NCBI GenBank assembly: GCA_963797265.1
Contig: CAWCOY010000003.1
Coordinates: forward strand, 62,001 to 126,000
Length of the DNA stretch: 64,000 nucleotides
Direction: 5' to 3'
Source of the DNA: DASUPK01 sp963797265
GTDB taxonomy: Bacteria; Actinomycetota; Thermoleophilia; Solirubrobacterales; 70-9
In this document: one piece after another, positions 8,384 to 16,183 of the stretch
Numbering within the stretch: position 1 is the first letter of the stretch
Layout of the letters: each line of letters opens with the position of its first letter
The notes under the pieces: generated by a model
Databases searched by the model: none
What the model was told of the DNA's origin: nothing
The model's input: only the letters and a program-made list of their open reading frames with translations
Program-made: the position numbers and the translations under genes

Positions 8384-9916
8384 GTGTGGGCTGAAGTCCT
8401 GCCCACCCATCGATCTCCAGAGGTTGAGACACCTCCACAAGACGTGACCGACGCGCGCTTCGACGTTCCCGATCGCGATGGCCCGCGCGATGAATGCGGG
8501 GTGTTTGGCGTATACGCACCCGGCCGCGATGTGGCCCGTTTGGCCTACTTCGGGCTGTACGCGCTGCAGCATCGCGGCCAGGAGTCGGCGGGGATCGCGA
8601 CCTGCGAGGGCGGCCACATCACGACGCTCCGCGAGCTCGGGCTGGTCTCGCAGGTCTTCGACGAGGACAAGCTGCGTGCTCTCGCCGGGGACATGGCGAT
8701 CGGCCACGTCCGCTACTCGACCACCGGCGGCGGAGCCTGGGAGAACGCCCAGCCGGTCTGGCGTGATGACGGCCGCGAGCTGGCGCTCGCCCACAACGGC
8801 AACCTGACCAACGCCGTCGAGCTCTACAACGAACTGACCGAGGCCGGGCTCCAGCTGCGGGGTACCTCCGACTCCGAGATCATGGCCGCGCTGCTCTCCC
8901 GGACAGCGGGCGAGGGCGACGAGTGGATCGAGGATGCGGTCGCCGAGGTGATGCCGCGGCTCGAGGGCGCCTACTCGACGGTGGTGATGACCAAGCACGC
9001 GGTGGTCGCGTTCCGCGACCCGCATGGGGTCAGGCCGCTGGCACTCGGCAAGATGAAGCCGAGCGACGGCTTCCCGGAGTGCTTCGTCGTCGCCTCCGAG
9101 AGCTGCGCCTTCGACATCATCGGCGCGCAGATGATCCGGGAGGTCCAGCCCGGCGAGATGGTGTCGCTGACGGCCAAGGGGCTCGAGCTGAAGCCGGTGA
9201 TCACCGGCGAGCAACCGGCCCAGTGCGTCTTCGAGCACATCTACTTCTCCCGGCCCGACTCCCGGCTCGAGAACCGGGTCCTGCAGGAGGTCCGGGGCCG
9301 GATGGGCGAGCTGCTCGCTGAGGAGGCGCCGGTTGACGCCGACCTGGTGATCTCGGTGCCGGACTCCGGCAATCCGATGGCCAACGGATTCGCGCGGGCA
9401 TCCGGACTGCCCAAGGACGACGGGTTGATCAAGAACCGCTACGTGGCGCGCACCTTCATCCAGCCGGGGCAGGAGCTGCGCAAGCACGGGCTGCGGATGA
9501 AGTTCAACCCGCTGCCGGAGATCGTCGCGGGCAAGCGGGTGGTGGTCGTGGACGACTCGATCGTGCGGGGCAATACGACGCGGCAGATCGTCGCGATGCT
9601 CAAGGAGGCGGGGGCGACCGAGGTCCACCTGAGGATCTCCGCACCGCCGATCCGGCACCCCTGCCACTACGGGATCGACATGTCGACCCGCGAGGAGATG
9701 ATCGCCCACGGCAAGACGGTCGAGGAGATCGCCGAGGAGCTCGGTGCGAGCTCGCTGGCGTACCTCTCGATGGACGCCGTCTACGAGGCGATCGGCACGC
9801 CGCGCGAGAAGCACTGCGACGCCTGCTTCACCGGCGACTATCCGCTCGGCGATCCGGAGAGCGCGAACGGCAAGTTCGCGCTCGAGGACATCGCGGTCGT
9901 ACCCGCCTCCCGGTAG
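8384..9916 (+). CDS. purF: Amidophosphoribosyltransferase
   Basis: 510 residues. First committed step of purine synthesis: PRPP plus glutamine to phosphoribosylamine. The N-terminal nucleophile is Cys38 in RDECGVFGVY, preceded by a leader that should be removed by processing. ALQHRGQESAGIA, GHVRYSTTGG and HNGNLTNA form the glutaminase domain, and VVVVDDSIVRGNTTRQIV is the PRPP-binding loop. The C-terminal cysteines (HPCHYGIDM, KHCDACFTGDYP) suggest an Fe-S class enzyme. The start is uncertain: GTG 8384 lies 4 bp after a TACCCT box, and GTG 8444 is the alternative. A palindromic repeat follows 2 bp after the stop. Confidence 0.96.
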   Translation: MWAEVLPTHRSPEVETPPQDVTDARFDVPDRDGPRDECGVFGVYAPGRDVARLAYFGLYALQHRGQESAGIATCEGGHITTLRELGLVSQVFDEDKLRALAGDMAIGHVRYSTTGGGAWENAQPVWRDDGRELALAHNGNLTNAVELYNELTEAGLQLRGTSDSEIMAALLSRTAGEGDEWIEDAVAEVMPRLEGAYSTVVMTKHAVVAFRDPHGVRPLALGKMKPSDGFPECFVVASESCAFDIIGAQMIREVQPGEMVSLTAKGLELKPVITGEQPAQCVFEHIYFSRPDSRLENRVLQEVRGRMGELLAEEAPVDADLVISVPDSGNPMANGFARASGLPKDDGLIKNRYVARTFIQPGQELRKHGLRMKFNPLPEIVAGKRVVVVDDSIVRGNTTRQIVAMLKEAGATEVHLRISAPPIRHPCHYGIDMSTREEMIAHGKTVEEIAEELGASSLAYLSMDAVYEAIGTPREKHCDACFTGDYPLGDPESANGKFALEDIAVVPASR

Positions 9917-9917
9917 A

Positions 9918-9952
9918 AGCGAGGGTGCGCCGCCAGGCGCATCCCGTTTCAT
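9918..9952 (-). repeat. Palindromic element copy 2 (after purF)
   Basis: Minus-strand copy in the purF-purN gap. Plus-strand order: GGG 9923-9925, TGCGCC, loop GCCA, GGCGCA, unpaired T, CCC 9943-9945, then GTTTCAT. Compared with copy 3 the outer stem pair is T-A instead of C-G, a compensatory change that supports selection for a hairpin or a shared folded origin. It could act on readthrough into purN. Confidence 0.75.
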
Positions 9953-9981
9953 GTTGTCGCGCGATCCGAGAGGATGCGGCC

Positions 9982-10608
9982 GTGAGTGACTTCCGTATTG
10001 TGGTGCTGGCCTCGGGGAGCGGCACGAACCTCCAGGCGATCCTCAACCAGCTGCATGGAGGCGAGGAGGGGATCGTGGTCGTGGGCGTGGGCTCGGACAA
10101 GCCGGACGCCGGTGCGCTGAAGCGGGCGCGCGGCGCGGACGTCGAGACGGCCGTCTTCCAGGTCTCCGAGTACGACGACCGCGCCGCCCGCGATCGGGCG
10201 CTCGGCGACTGGATCGAGGAGCGGGGGGGCGACCTGGTGGTGCTGGCGGGGTACATGCAGCTGCTCTCGCCCGAGTTCGTTGAGAGGTTCCGGAACCGGG
10301 TGATCAACGTCCATCCCGCTCTGCTGCCCGCCTTCCCCGGGATCGACGCGGTGCAGCAGGCGATCGATCACGGCTCGAAGATCACCGGGGTGACGGTGCA
10401 CTTCGTCGACCAGGGGGTGGACTCGGGGCCAATCATCATGCAGCGCCCGGTGCCCGTCGCGCCGAGCCGCGATTGGGACGAGACCGAGAAGGCGATCCAC
10501 GCCACCGAGCACGCGCTGCTGCCGGAGACGATCCGGCTGATCGCGGCCGGGCGGGTCCGGATCGATGAGGCCGATCCGCGCCTCGTCCACATCGACCCGG
10601 AGTCTTAG
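9982..10608 (+). CDS. purN: Phosphoribosylglycinamide formyltransferase
   Basis: 208 residues from GTG 9982, with GAGAGGA about eight bases upstream. Transfers a formyl group from 10-formyl-THF to GAR. Features: ASGSGTNLQAIL (phosphate-binding loop), the catalytic HPALLPAFPG motif, and ITGVTVHFVDQGVDSGPII, with its catalytic Asp. The stop codon TAG doubles as part of the -10 box (TAGACT, 10606-10611) in front of purH. Confidence 0.95.
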   Translation: MSDFRIVVLASGSGTNLQAILNQLHGGEEGIVVVGVGSDKPDAGALKRARGADVETAVFQVSEYDDRAARDRALGDWIEERGGDLVVLAGYMQLLSPEFVERFRNRVINVHPALLPAFPGIDAVQQAIDHGSKITGVTVHFVDQGVDSGPIIMQRPVPVAPSRDWDETEKAIHATEHALLPETIRLIAAGRVRIDEADPRLVHIDPES

Positions 10609-10621
10609 ACTCGCCATCTCC

Positions 10622-12232
10622 GTGTCCTCGACCCCCTCTTCAGAGATCGCTCCGGAGCCCGCCGGCGAGTCGCTTCCGGTGCGACGGGCGCTGATCTCGG
10701 TCGCCGACAAGACCGGCGTGGCCGAGTTCGCGGCCGGACTGGCCAAGCAGGGGGTGGAGGTCATCTCGACCGGTGGGACCCTGTCGGTGCTGCGCGAGTC
10801 AGGAGTGGACGCGAAGGCCGTCGAGGAACTGACCGGGTTCCCGGAGATCCTCGACGGACGGGTGAAGACGCTCCACCCGCACCTGCACGCCGCGCTGCTC
10901 GCGGTTCGGGACAACCCGGAGCACGCCGAGACGCTGCAGGAGCACGAGATCGAGCCGATCGACCTGGTCTGCGTGAACCTCTATCCGTTCGAACGGACCG
11001 TGGCGCGGCTCGACGTGCCGGAGGAGGAGGCGATCGAGAACATCGACGTCGGGGGGCCGACGATGATCCGCGCCGCGGCGAAGAACCACCGCTTCGTGGC
11101 GGTGGTGGTGCGGCCCGAGAGCTATGACGCGGTGCTCGACGAACTGGAGGAGACCGGAGAGCTATCGGCGGCGACCAGGCACTGGCTGGCGAATGAGGCG
11201 TTCGCGTACACGGCGCGCTACGACGCGGCGATCAGCCGCTGGTTTGCGCGCCGGTACGAGCAGCTGCCGACGTATTGGGTGACGGCGTGGGAGAAGGAGC
11301 TCGACCTCTCCTACGGGGAGAACCCGCACCAGCGGGCGGCACTGTACGTCGAGCCCAGGGCGAGGTCTCATGTTCTCTCGCGGGTGGCGAAGCTGCACGG
11401 CAAGCCGCTCTCGTTCAACAACGTGCTCGATCTCAACTCGTCCCGGACGCTCCTCGGGGACCTGGAGGGGCCGGGCTGCGTGATCGTCAAGCACAACAAC
11501 CCCTGCGGTGTCGCGGAGGCGGATGAGGTGGGCCCGGCGTATGAGGCCGCCTTCGCCTGCGATCCGATGTCGGCGTTCGGCGGGGTAATCGCGCTCAATC
11601 GGCCGGTCGACAAGGCGCTTGCCGAACGGCTTCACCAGCAGTTCATCGAGGTGCTGATCGCGCCGTCCTACGAGGAGGGCGCGCTCGACGTGCTGCAGCA
11701 GAAGGAGGGGATCCGGATCCTGGAGGACACCGAGCGGCGGGCGCACCAGATCGAGCCGGACATCAAACGGGTGCGTGGAGGGATCCTGGTTCAGGACCCC
11801 GACGGGACACCTGAGCCGCGCGAGCTGATGGAGGTCGTGACCAAGACTCAACCGAGTGACCAGCAGTGGGACGACCTGCTGTTCGCCTGGCGGGTCGTGC
11901 GGCACGTCAAGTCCAACGCGATCGTGCTCGCTCGGGATCGCGCCACGCTGGGGATCGGCGCCGGCCAGATGAGCCGCGTCGACTCGGTGCGCCTATCGAT
12001 CGAGAAGGCGAAGGAGGCCCGAGGGCCAGACGCGGAGCCGCTGCTCGCCGGGTCGGTCGTCGCCTCTGATGCCTTCTTCCCGTTCGCCGACGGGCCCCAG
12101 GCGGCGATCGACGCGGGCGCCACCGCCGTGATCCAGCCGGGCGGCTCAAAGCGCGACGCCGAGGTGATCGAAGCGTGCGACGCGGCCGGCGTGGCGATGG
12201 TGTTCACCAAGCGCCGCCACTTCCGGCACTAG
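10622..12232 (+). CDS. purH: Bifunctional AICAR transformylase / IMP cyclohydrolase
   Basis: 536 residues from GTG 10622, which lies ten bases after a TAGACT box; an in-frame ATG at 10565 inside purN is less likely. The N-terminal IMP cyclohydrolase (MGS-like) domain has RRALISVADKTGV, STGGTLSVLRESG and DGRVKTLHPHLHAALLA. The C-terminal transformylase domain has SYGENPHQRAALY, VKHNNPCGVAEAD and ADGPQAAIDAGATAVIQPGGSKRD. It catalyses the last two steps to IMP. It ends the visible pur genes; purD, purE, purK and purM are not in this window. Confidence 0.97.
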   Translation: MSSTPSSEIAPEPAGESLPVRRALISVADKTGVAEFAAGLAKQGVEVISTGGTLSVLRESGVDAKAVEELTGFPEILDGRVKTLHPHLHAALLAVRDNPEHAETLQEHEIEPIDLVCVNLYPFERTVARLDVPEEEAIENIDVGGPTMIRAAAKNHRFVAVVVRPESYDAVLDELEETGELSAATRHWLANEAFAYTARYDAAISRWFARRYEQLPTYWVTAWEKELDLSYGENPHQRAALYVEPRARSHVLSRVAKLHGKPLSFNNVLDLNSSRTLLGDLEGPGCVIVKHNNPCGVAEADEVGPAYEAAFACDPMSAFGGVIALNRPVDKALAERLHQQFIEVLIAPSYEEGALDVLQQKEGIRILEDTERRAHQIEPDIKRVRGGILVQDPDGTPEPRELMEVVTKTQPSDQQWDDLLFAWRVVRHVKSNAIVLARDRATLGIGAGQMSRVDSVRLSIEKAKEARGPDAEPLLAGSVVASDAFFPFADGPQAAIDAGATAVIQPGGSKRDAEVIEACDAAGVAMVFTKRRHFRH

Positions 12233-12235
12233 CGC

Positions 12236-12687
12236 CTAGGCAGCGCGTCCTTTCCTGCGACCCAATGCTCCCCAGGTGGCGTAGGTCGCACCAGCGGGTG
12301 GAGATTCGATCACCCCGGCCTCGATTTCACCGTGGCAGTTGGCGCAGACGAGCACGCACTTCTTGGCTTCCTCTCGGAAGGCTGCGAGGGATCGACCTAC
12401 AGCCATAGACATCGCGAATGATTTGGATTTCGGGTCGACATGGTGAAACCCAAGATTGACGATGCAGCGTTGATGAACCCGCGATCTGGACCTCGGCTGT
12501 AGCGAGCAAACTCAGTTAGCCCGTGACGCTCACACTGGCGCTGCTCAACTGGGCACTTGCGGCGCGGATCCGCCGGGCGGCCGCGGTTCTGGACAAGCGG
12601 CACCGGAGCCTGCAGATCTGGGTCGATGCCCCTCTCCTCCTCGCCATGAGCACAGTTTGCAGCGCGCGGCCGACGAATTACCTGCAA
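12236..12687 (-). pseudogene. Decayed HNH endonuclease
   Basis: Two minus-strand fragments in different frames. The 5' part reads CPVEQRQCERHGLTEFARYSRG; the 3' part reads RCIVNLGFHHVDPKSKSF, then AFREEAKKCVLVCANCHGEI, ending near GALGRRKGRAA at 12236. The HHVDP and CANCH motifs are the HNH catalytic and zinc residues. Between SRGPDR and the RCIVNLGF block the zinc-ribbon segment expected for this family is missing and the frame changes, so there is an internal deletion of perhaps 80-100 bp. The gene sits between purH and tRNA-Lys. The N-terminal boundary is approximate. Confidence 0.75.
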
Positions 12688-12700
12688 ATCGGCAAGAAAA

Positions 12701-12774
12701 TGCCCCCTCCGGGACTCGAACCCGGACTACGAGATTAAAAGTCTCGCCGTCTCGCCAGTTGACTTAAGGGGGCA
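12701..12774 (-). tRNA. tRNA-Lys (anticodon TTT)
   Basis: On the minus strand the acceptor arms TGCCCCC and GGGGGCA pair perfectly. The anticodon stem-loop GAGAC-TTTTAAT-CTC gives anticodon TTT, and the T arm contains GTTCGAGTC flanked by CCGG and CCGG. 74 nt, no encoded CCA. It lies between the HNH remnant and the Rrf2 gene. Confidence 0.95.
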
Positions 12775-12821
12775 ATGCAAGTCTAGGCGCCGCTCGCCTC
12801 GCACTAGAGTCCCCGAGTGGC

Positions 12822-13277
12822 ATGAGGATCTCGGCGAAGGTCGACTATGCGGTGCGAGCCGCGGTGGAGCTGGCTGCGGCCGGTGGGGACCCGATCAAGG
12901 GCGAGGCGATCGCCGACGCGCAGGACATCCCGCTGAAGTTCCTCGAGAACATCCTCGGCGAGCTCAAGCACACCGGCATCGTCGCCAGCCGCCGCGGCGC
13001 CCAGGGCGGCTATTGGCTGGCCAAGCCGGGCGAGGACGTCAGCCTCGCCGACATCGTCCGCGCGGTCGAGGGACCGCTGGCGAGCGTGCGCGGCCAGGGT
13101 CCCGAGACGCTCGAGTACAAGGGCGAGGCCGAGCCGCTCCAGAAGGTCTGGATCGCGGTCCGCGCCAATCTCCGCGCGGTGATGGAGGACACCAGCCTGG
13201 CCGATGTCGCCGGCGGCGAGCTGCCGGCGGCTGTGCGTGAGCTGAGCGAGCCGGCTGAAGCCTGGAGTGCGCGCTAG
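12822..13277 (+). CDS. Rrf2-family transcriptional regulator
   Basis: 151 residues. MRISAKVDYAVRAAVELA followed by a winged helix (IPLKFLENILGELKHTGIVASRRGAQGGYWLAKP) is the Rrf2 hallmark. The three conserved cysteines of the iron-sulfur members (IscR, NsrR) are absent; the protein has no cysteine at all. It is therefore more like CymR, the cysteine-metabolism regulator, than a cluster sensor. A CysA-type sulfate transporter remnant lies just downstream on the other strand, which fits a former sulfur-assimilation locus. A TAGAGT box ends 11 bases before the ATG. Confidence 0.9.
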   Translation: MRISAKVDYAVRAAVELAAAGGDPIKGEAIADAQDIPLKFLENILGELKHTGIVASRRGAQGGYWLAKPGEDVSLADIVRAVEGPLASVRGQGPETLEYKGEAEPLQKVWIAVRANLRAVMEDTSLADVAGGELPAAVRELSEPAEAWSAR

Positions 13278-13286
13278 CCGTCCATC

Positions 13287-13323
13287 ATGAAACGGGTCGC
13301 GCCTGACGGCGCGCCCTCGCATC
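13287..13323 (+). repeat. Palindromic element copy 3 (after Rrf2 gene)
   Basis: ATGAAAC, GGG (13294-13296), T, CGCGCC, loop TGAC, GGCGCG, CCC (13314-13316), TCGCATC. The fullest stem of the family (6 bp plus the GGG/CCC pairs). It begins 9 bp after the Rrf2 stop codon. It could be read as the start of an open frame (MKRVAPDGAPS), but that frame is antisense to the ATPase remnant and has no support. Confidence 0.8.
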
Positions 13324-13373
13324 TACACGACCCGGTAGAGGCTCGTCGACTCGCTCAGCTCATCGCCAGCTTC

Positions 13374-13901
13374 CTAGGACACGCTCGGTTCGGCCGTGAC
13401 CTCGGGGGGTCCGCCATCGGGGCGGAACACGCGCGTCGAGCGCGGCCGCACGAAGACGATCTGCCCCTGGACCAGCTCGAGCTGGTCGAGCTCATCGCGT
13501 GTGAGCTGCACCGAGAACTGCTCGCCCTCCGGCAGGATCAACTCGACCCTCACCTCGAAGCCGAGGTGGACGATGCGATCGACCATCGCCTCGATCGTCT
13601 GCCCGTTGGGCTCGTGACGGACCTCGACGTCGTGCGGCCGGACCCAGGCGTTCCCGAGCCGGTGGGCCGGGCCGACGAAGCTCATCACGAACTCCGAGGC
13701 CGGATCCTCATAGAGGTCGCGCAGGCCGCCGGACTGCTCGACCTTTCCGTCGTTCATGACGATGATCTGCTCCGCCACGTCCATCGCCTCCTCCTGGTCG
13801 TGGGTGACGAAGATCGTCGTCACGTGCACGTCGTCGTGAAGGCGGCGCAGCCAGGTGCGCAGCTCCTGGCGCACCTTGGCGTCGAGAGCGCCGAACGGCT
13901 C
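13374..13901 (-). pseudogene. cysA: C-terminal remnant of a CysA-type sulfate/thiosulfate ABC ATPase
   Basis: The fragment begins at the Walker-B end (EPFGALDAKVRQELRTWL) and keeps the H-loop (TTIFVTHDQEEAMDVAEQI). It also keeps the NDGKVEQSGGLRDLYEDPASEFVMSFVG stretch and a TOBE-like regulatory tail ending in TAEPSVS and stop at 13374. The Walker A, Q-loop and LSGGQ signature (about the first 150-170 residues) are missing, so it cannot be an active ATPase. Its 5' end is cut next to the start of the small membrane ORF at 13924. Stop-free decay suggests a recent event. No permease or binding-protein gene is nearby. Confidence 0.85.
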
Positions 13902-13923
13902 GGAGCGGGAAGGACTCCCCCGC

Positions 13924-14007
13924 ATGAGAGCGATGTTCGTCACCTGGCTCACGCTGATCGCCGCCGGCCTGGTCTTCTACTCGGTCATCGGCCTAACCCA
14001 CCACTGA
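13924..14007 (+). CDS. Small single-span membrane protein (27 aa)
   Basis: ATG 13924 to TGA 14007, 27 residues: a short polar start, then a hydrophobic segment (VTWLTLIAAGLVFYSVIGL), then THH. A weak AAGGA lies about ten bases upstream. It ends 4 bp before the DUF6766 gene and could be translated with it. Size, composition and spacing support it, but no homology can be shown here. Confidence 0.5.
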   Translation: MRAMFVTWLTLIAAGLVFYSVIGLTHH

Positions 14008-14011
14008 GGCG

Positions 14012-14689
14012 ATGGTGCGGCGCTTCATTCGCGACCACTCGCTCTCGCTCTTCTTCCTCGTGCTCTTCCTGGCTGCCCTCGTCGGTCAGGCGATCGCCGG
14101 GCACGCGCTTCACAACAACGACGCGCTGGCCCACAGCGGCGAGACGATGTCGTTCTGGCGCTACCTGCGCTCCTCGGACTTCGGCAACGCCGTGATGGAG
14201 AACTGGCAGTCCGAGTACCTCCAGTTCATGCTCTTCATGCTCGCCACCATCTGGCTGATCGAGCGTGGCTCACCCGAATCGAAGGAGCCCGATCAGCAGG
14301 GGACCGAGACGCTCAAGGAGCAGCGGATCGGTGAGCACGCCCGGGAGGACTCGCCGGACTGGGCCAAGCCCCGCGGCATCAAGACCTTCGTCTACTCCAA
14401 CTCGCTGCTGATCGTGATGTCGATCATCTTCTTCGGCTCGTGGTTCGCCCAGTCCGTCACCGGCTGGACCGAGTTCAACGCACAGCAGATCGACCATCAC
14501 GAGGCGACGGTCTCGTGGCTCGGCTACCTCGGCTCCGCGGACTTCTGGGAGGCGACACTGGAGAACTGGCAGTCTGAGTTCCTCGCGGTCGGCTCGTTCG
14601 TCGCGATCACCGTCTTCCTCAGACAACGTGGCTCGCCGGAGTCGAAGCCGGTGGGCGCCCCCCACCACGCCACCGGCGTCGAGGAATAG
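14012..14689 (+). CDS. DUF6766-family four-helix membrane protein
   Basis: 225 residues built from two similar halves. Each has a hydrophobic helix with GQ or AQ (LFFLVLFLAALVGQAIAG; LLIVMSIIFFGSWFAQSVTG) and a W.YLGSADFW/YLRSSDFG turn. Each then has the motif ENWQSE(Y/F)L, a second helix, and RGSPESK. The internal duplication is clear by eye (about residues 1-95 and 125-215). Function unknown; membrane location is predicted from the helices. Confidence 0.8.
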   Translation: MVRRFIRDHSLSLFFLVLFLAALVGQAIAGHALHNNDALAHSGETMSFWRYLRSSDFGNAVMENWQSEYLQFMLFMLATIWLIERGSPESKEPDQQGTETLKEQRIGEHAREDSPDWAKPRGIKTFVYSNSLLIVMSIIFFGSWFAQSVTGWTEFNAQQIDHHEATVSWLGYLGSADFWEATLENWQSEFLAVGSFVAITVFLRQRGSPESKPVGAPHHATGVEE

Positions 14690-14705
14690 GAGCTCGCGCG
14701 GTCGG

Positions 14706-14972
14706 TCAATCCGCCCGGCCGCCGCGCCGCTTGATCGCGGCTCGCAGCTGGTCCTTGCCCATCTTCGAGCGGCCGCGGATATCCAGCCGCGCCGCCTCGC
14801 GGTTGAGCTGGTCCCGGGTCTTGGCCTGGCCCCTCCGGACCTTGTTTGCCTCCTTGCCGAGCGCGGTGTGGGTCCTGCTCGGCAGGTTCTTCAGAGTCTG
14901 CTTCTTGCGTGCTCCCGCCTGCGCCTTCTTCACGTTGCGCTTGGCGGCCTGTCGCTGCTTCGTGGTCGCCAT
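14706..14972 (-). CDS. Small basic nucleic-acid-binding-like protein with Rho-N/SAP-like tail
   Basis: 88 residues, about one third Lys and Arg, with GGAGG nine bases before the ATG. The N-terminal two thirds (MATTKQRQAAKRNVKKAQAG and on) is a basic coil. The end, LDIRGRSKMGKDQLRAAIKRR, resembles the short helix-extended-helix of Rho N-terminal or SAP modules, which bind nucleic acid. A histone-like or RNA-binding role is inferred from composition. It is flanked by the DUF6766 gene (convergent) and the radical SAM gene (same strand). Confidence 0.65.
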   Translation of the reverse strand: MATTKQRQAAKRNVKKAQAGARKKQTLKNLPSRTHTALGKEANKVRRGQAKTRDQLNREAARLDIRGRSKMGKDQLRAAIKRRGGRAD

Positions 14973-15046
14973 TTGGCTTGCCTCCGTTCCTCGTAGCTCT
15001 CAGCCGTCGGTTACCCGGCGGGCAGAGCGCGAATCGTCCCGGGCCT

Positions 15047-16084
15047 CTAGAACAGGGAGGTCTGGGCATCCTCGGCGCTCGCGGCTTCGGCCTTCGCCTC
15101 CGCGGCGCGCCGGCGCCGGCGCTCGGCGAGCTCATCCCGCCGGCTGTAGCGCGAATCGCGTGAGCGGTTCGGCGCGCGAACCAACGCCCCGATCCGCTTG
15201 CGCTCGCTGTTGGGCACGTAAGCCCGGCCCTCGTAGAGGTTCTCGTAGCGGGGCACCAGGTCCGGACGCGCCGCGTAGAGCCAGGACATGAAGACCTCCT
15301 TCACCCCCGGCCGCAGGTGGAGAGCGATGCCGTTGACGAAGGTCGCCCCGGCCTCCTCGGCGAGCGAGACGATCTCGTCCACCAGCTCCGGGGAGTCGTT
15401 GATCCCCGGCATCAGCGGCGCGACCAGCACACCGGAGGGGATGCCGGCCTCGTTGAACTTGGCGACCGCCTCGAGCCGCTTGCGCGGGTGTGGCGTGTGC
15501 GGCTCCGTCTCGCGCCAGATCTTCTCGTCGAGTGTCGGCACTGAGAAGTTGACGCTCACGTCCGCGACCTCGGCGAGCTCCAGGTAGAGGTCGAGGTCGC
15601 GCACGGGGAGAGGCGACTTCGAGAGGACGGAGAGCGGCGTCTCGAAGTCCCGCAGCGCCTCGATTATCGGCGGCATCAGCTTGTAGCGGCCCTCGGCCCA
15701 TTGATACGGATCCGTGTTCGTCCCGATAGCCACCAGTTCCCGCTTCCAGCTGGGCCGCGCGAGCTCAGCTCTCAGCAGTTCCGGCGCGTTGACCTTGACG
15801 ACGATCTCCTGCTCGAAGTCACGGCCGGCATTCAGGTCCAGATAGGTGTGTGTGTTCCGGGCAAAACAAAAATTGCATGCGTGATGGCAGCCTCGGAAAC
15901 TGTTGAGAGTCCAGTTGAACGGCAGGTAGTCGCCCGGCACCTTGTTGAGCGCGGACTTGGCCCGGACCTCGTGGAAGTTGACGCCGAGCGCCTCCGGAGC
16001 ATCGAAGGTCCGGACCCGCTCGACATCGAGTCCGGGAAGACTTCGCCCCTTCTCCCTATCGACCCTCTGTGAATCCCAGCGCAT
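15047..16084 (-). CDS. Rv2578c-type radical SAM protein
   Basis: 345 residues. The radical SAM cluster motif is RGCHHACNFCFARN (CxxxCxxC) near residue 70. It is followed by a TIM-barrel-like series with GTNTDPYQ, LSKSPL and VNFSVPTLDEKIWRETEP, features shared with the Rv2578c and spore-photoproduct-lyase-like radical SAM proteins of actinobacteria. The C-terminus is a basic, Ala/Glu-rich helix (RRDELAERRRRRAAEAKAEA). The substrate is unknown. It is divergent from UdgX, another uracil/DNA-linked protein, so a nucleic-acid role is plausible but unproven. Confidence 0.85.
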   Translation of the reverse strand: MRWDSQRVDREKGRSLPGLDVERVRTFDAPEALGVNFHEVRAKSALNKVPGDYLPFNWTLNSFRGCHHACNFCFARNTHTYLDLNAGRDFEQEIVVKVNAPELLRAELARPSWKRELVAIGTNTDPYQWAEGRYKLMPPIIEALRDFETPLSVLSKSPLPVRDLDLYLELAEVADVSVNFSVPTLDEKIWRETEPHTPHPRKRLEAVAKFNEAGIPSGVLVAPLMPGINDSPELVDEIVSLAEEAGATFVNGIALHLRPGVKEVFMSWLYAARPDLVPRYENLYEGRAYVPNSERKRIGALVRAPNRSRDSRYSRRDELAERRRRRAAEAKAEAASAEDAQTSLF

Positions 16085-16183
16085 CCGTTTCCAGTCTTGC
16101 AGCGTCGTTCATCCTGTGTCGAACATATGTTCGCATACTCGGCGGCTCCGTCTGAGCACCTGAACGCCGGGTAGTACTCGCCT

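Noticed and set aside
8309..9952. 547-codon open frame on the minus strand
   Set aside because: Antisense to purF, which is unmistakable on the other strand.
11763..11785. AAACGGGTG in purH as a further palindromic element
   Set aside because: It codes the conserved DIKRVRGGILVQD region and lacks the stem and CCCTCG flank.
13287..14195. Plus-strand open frame starting MKRVAPDGAPS
   Set aside because: It starts in a palindromic element and runs antisense to the CysA remnant; the resemblance of the element's MKRVALARAL-like reading to the ABC-ATPase motif is coincidental, because the same bases occur in other frames and strands elsewhere.
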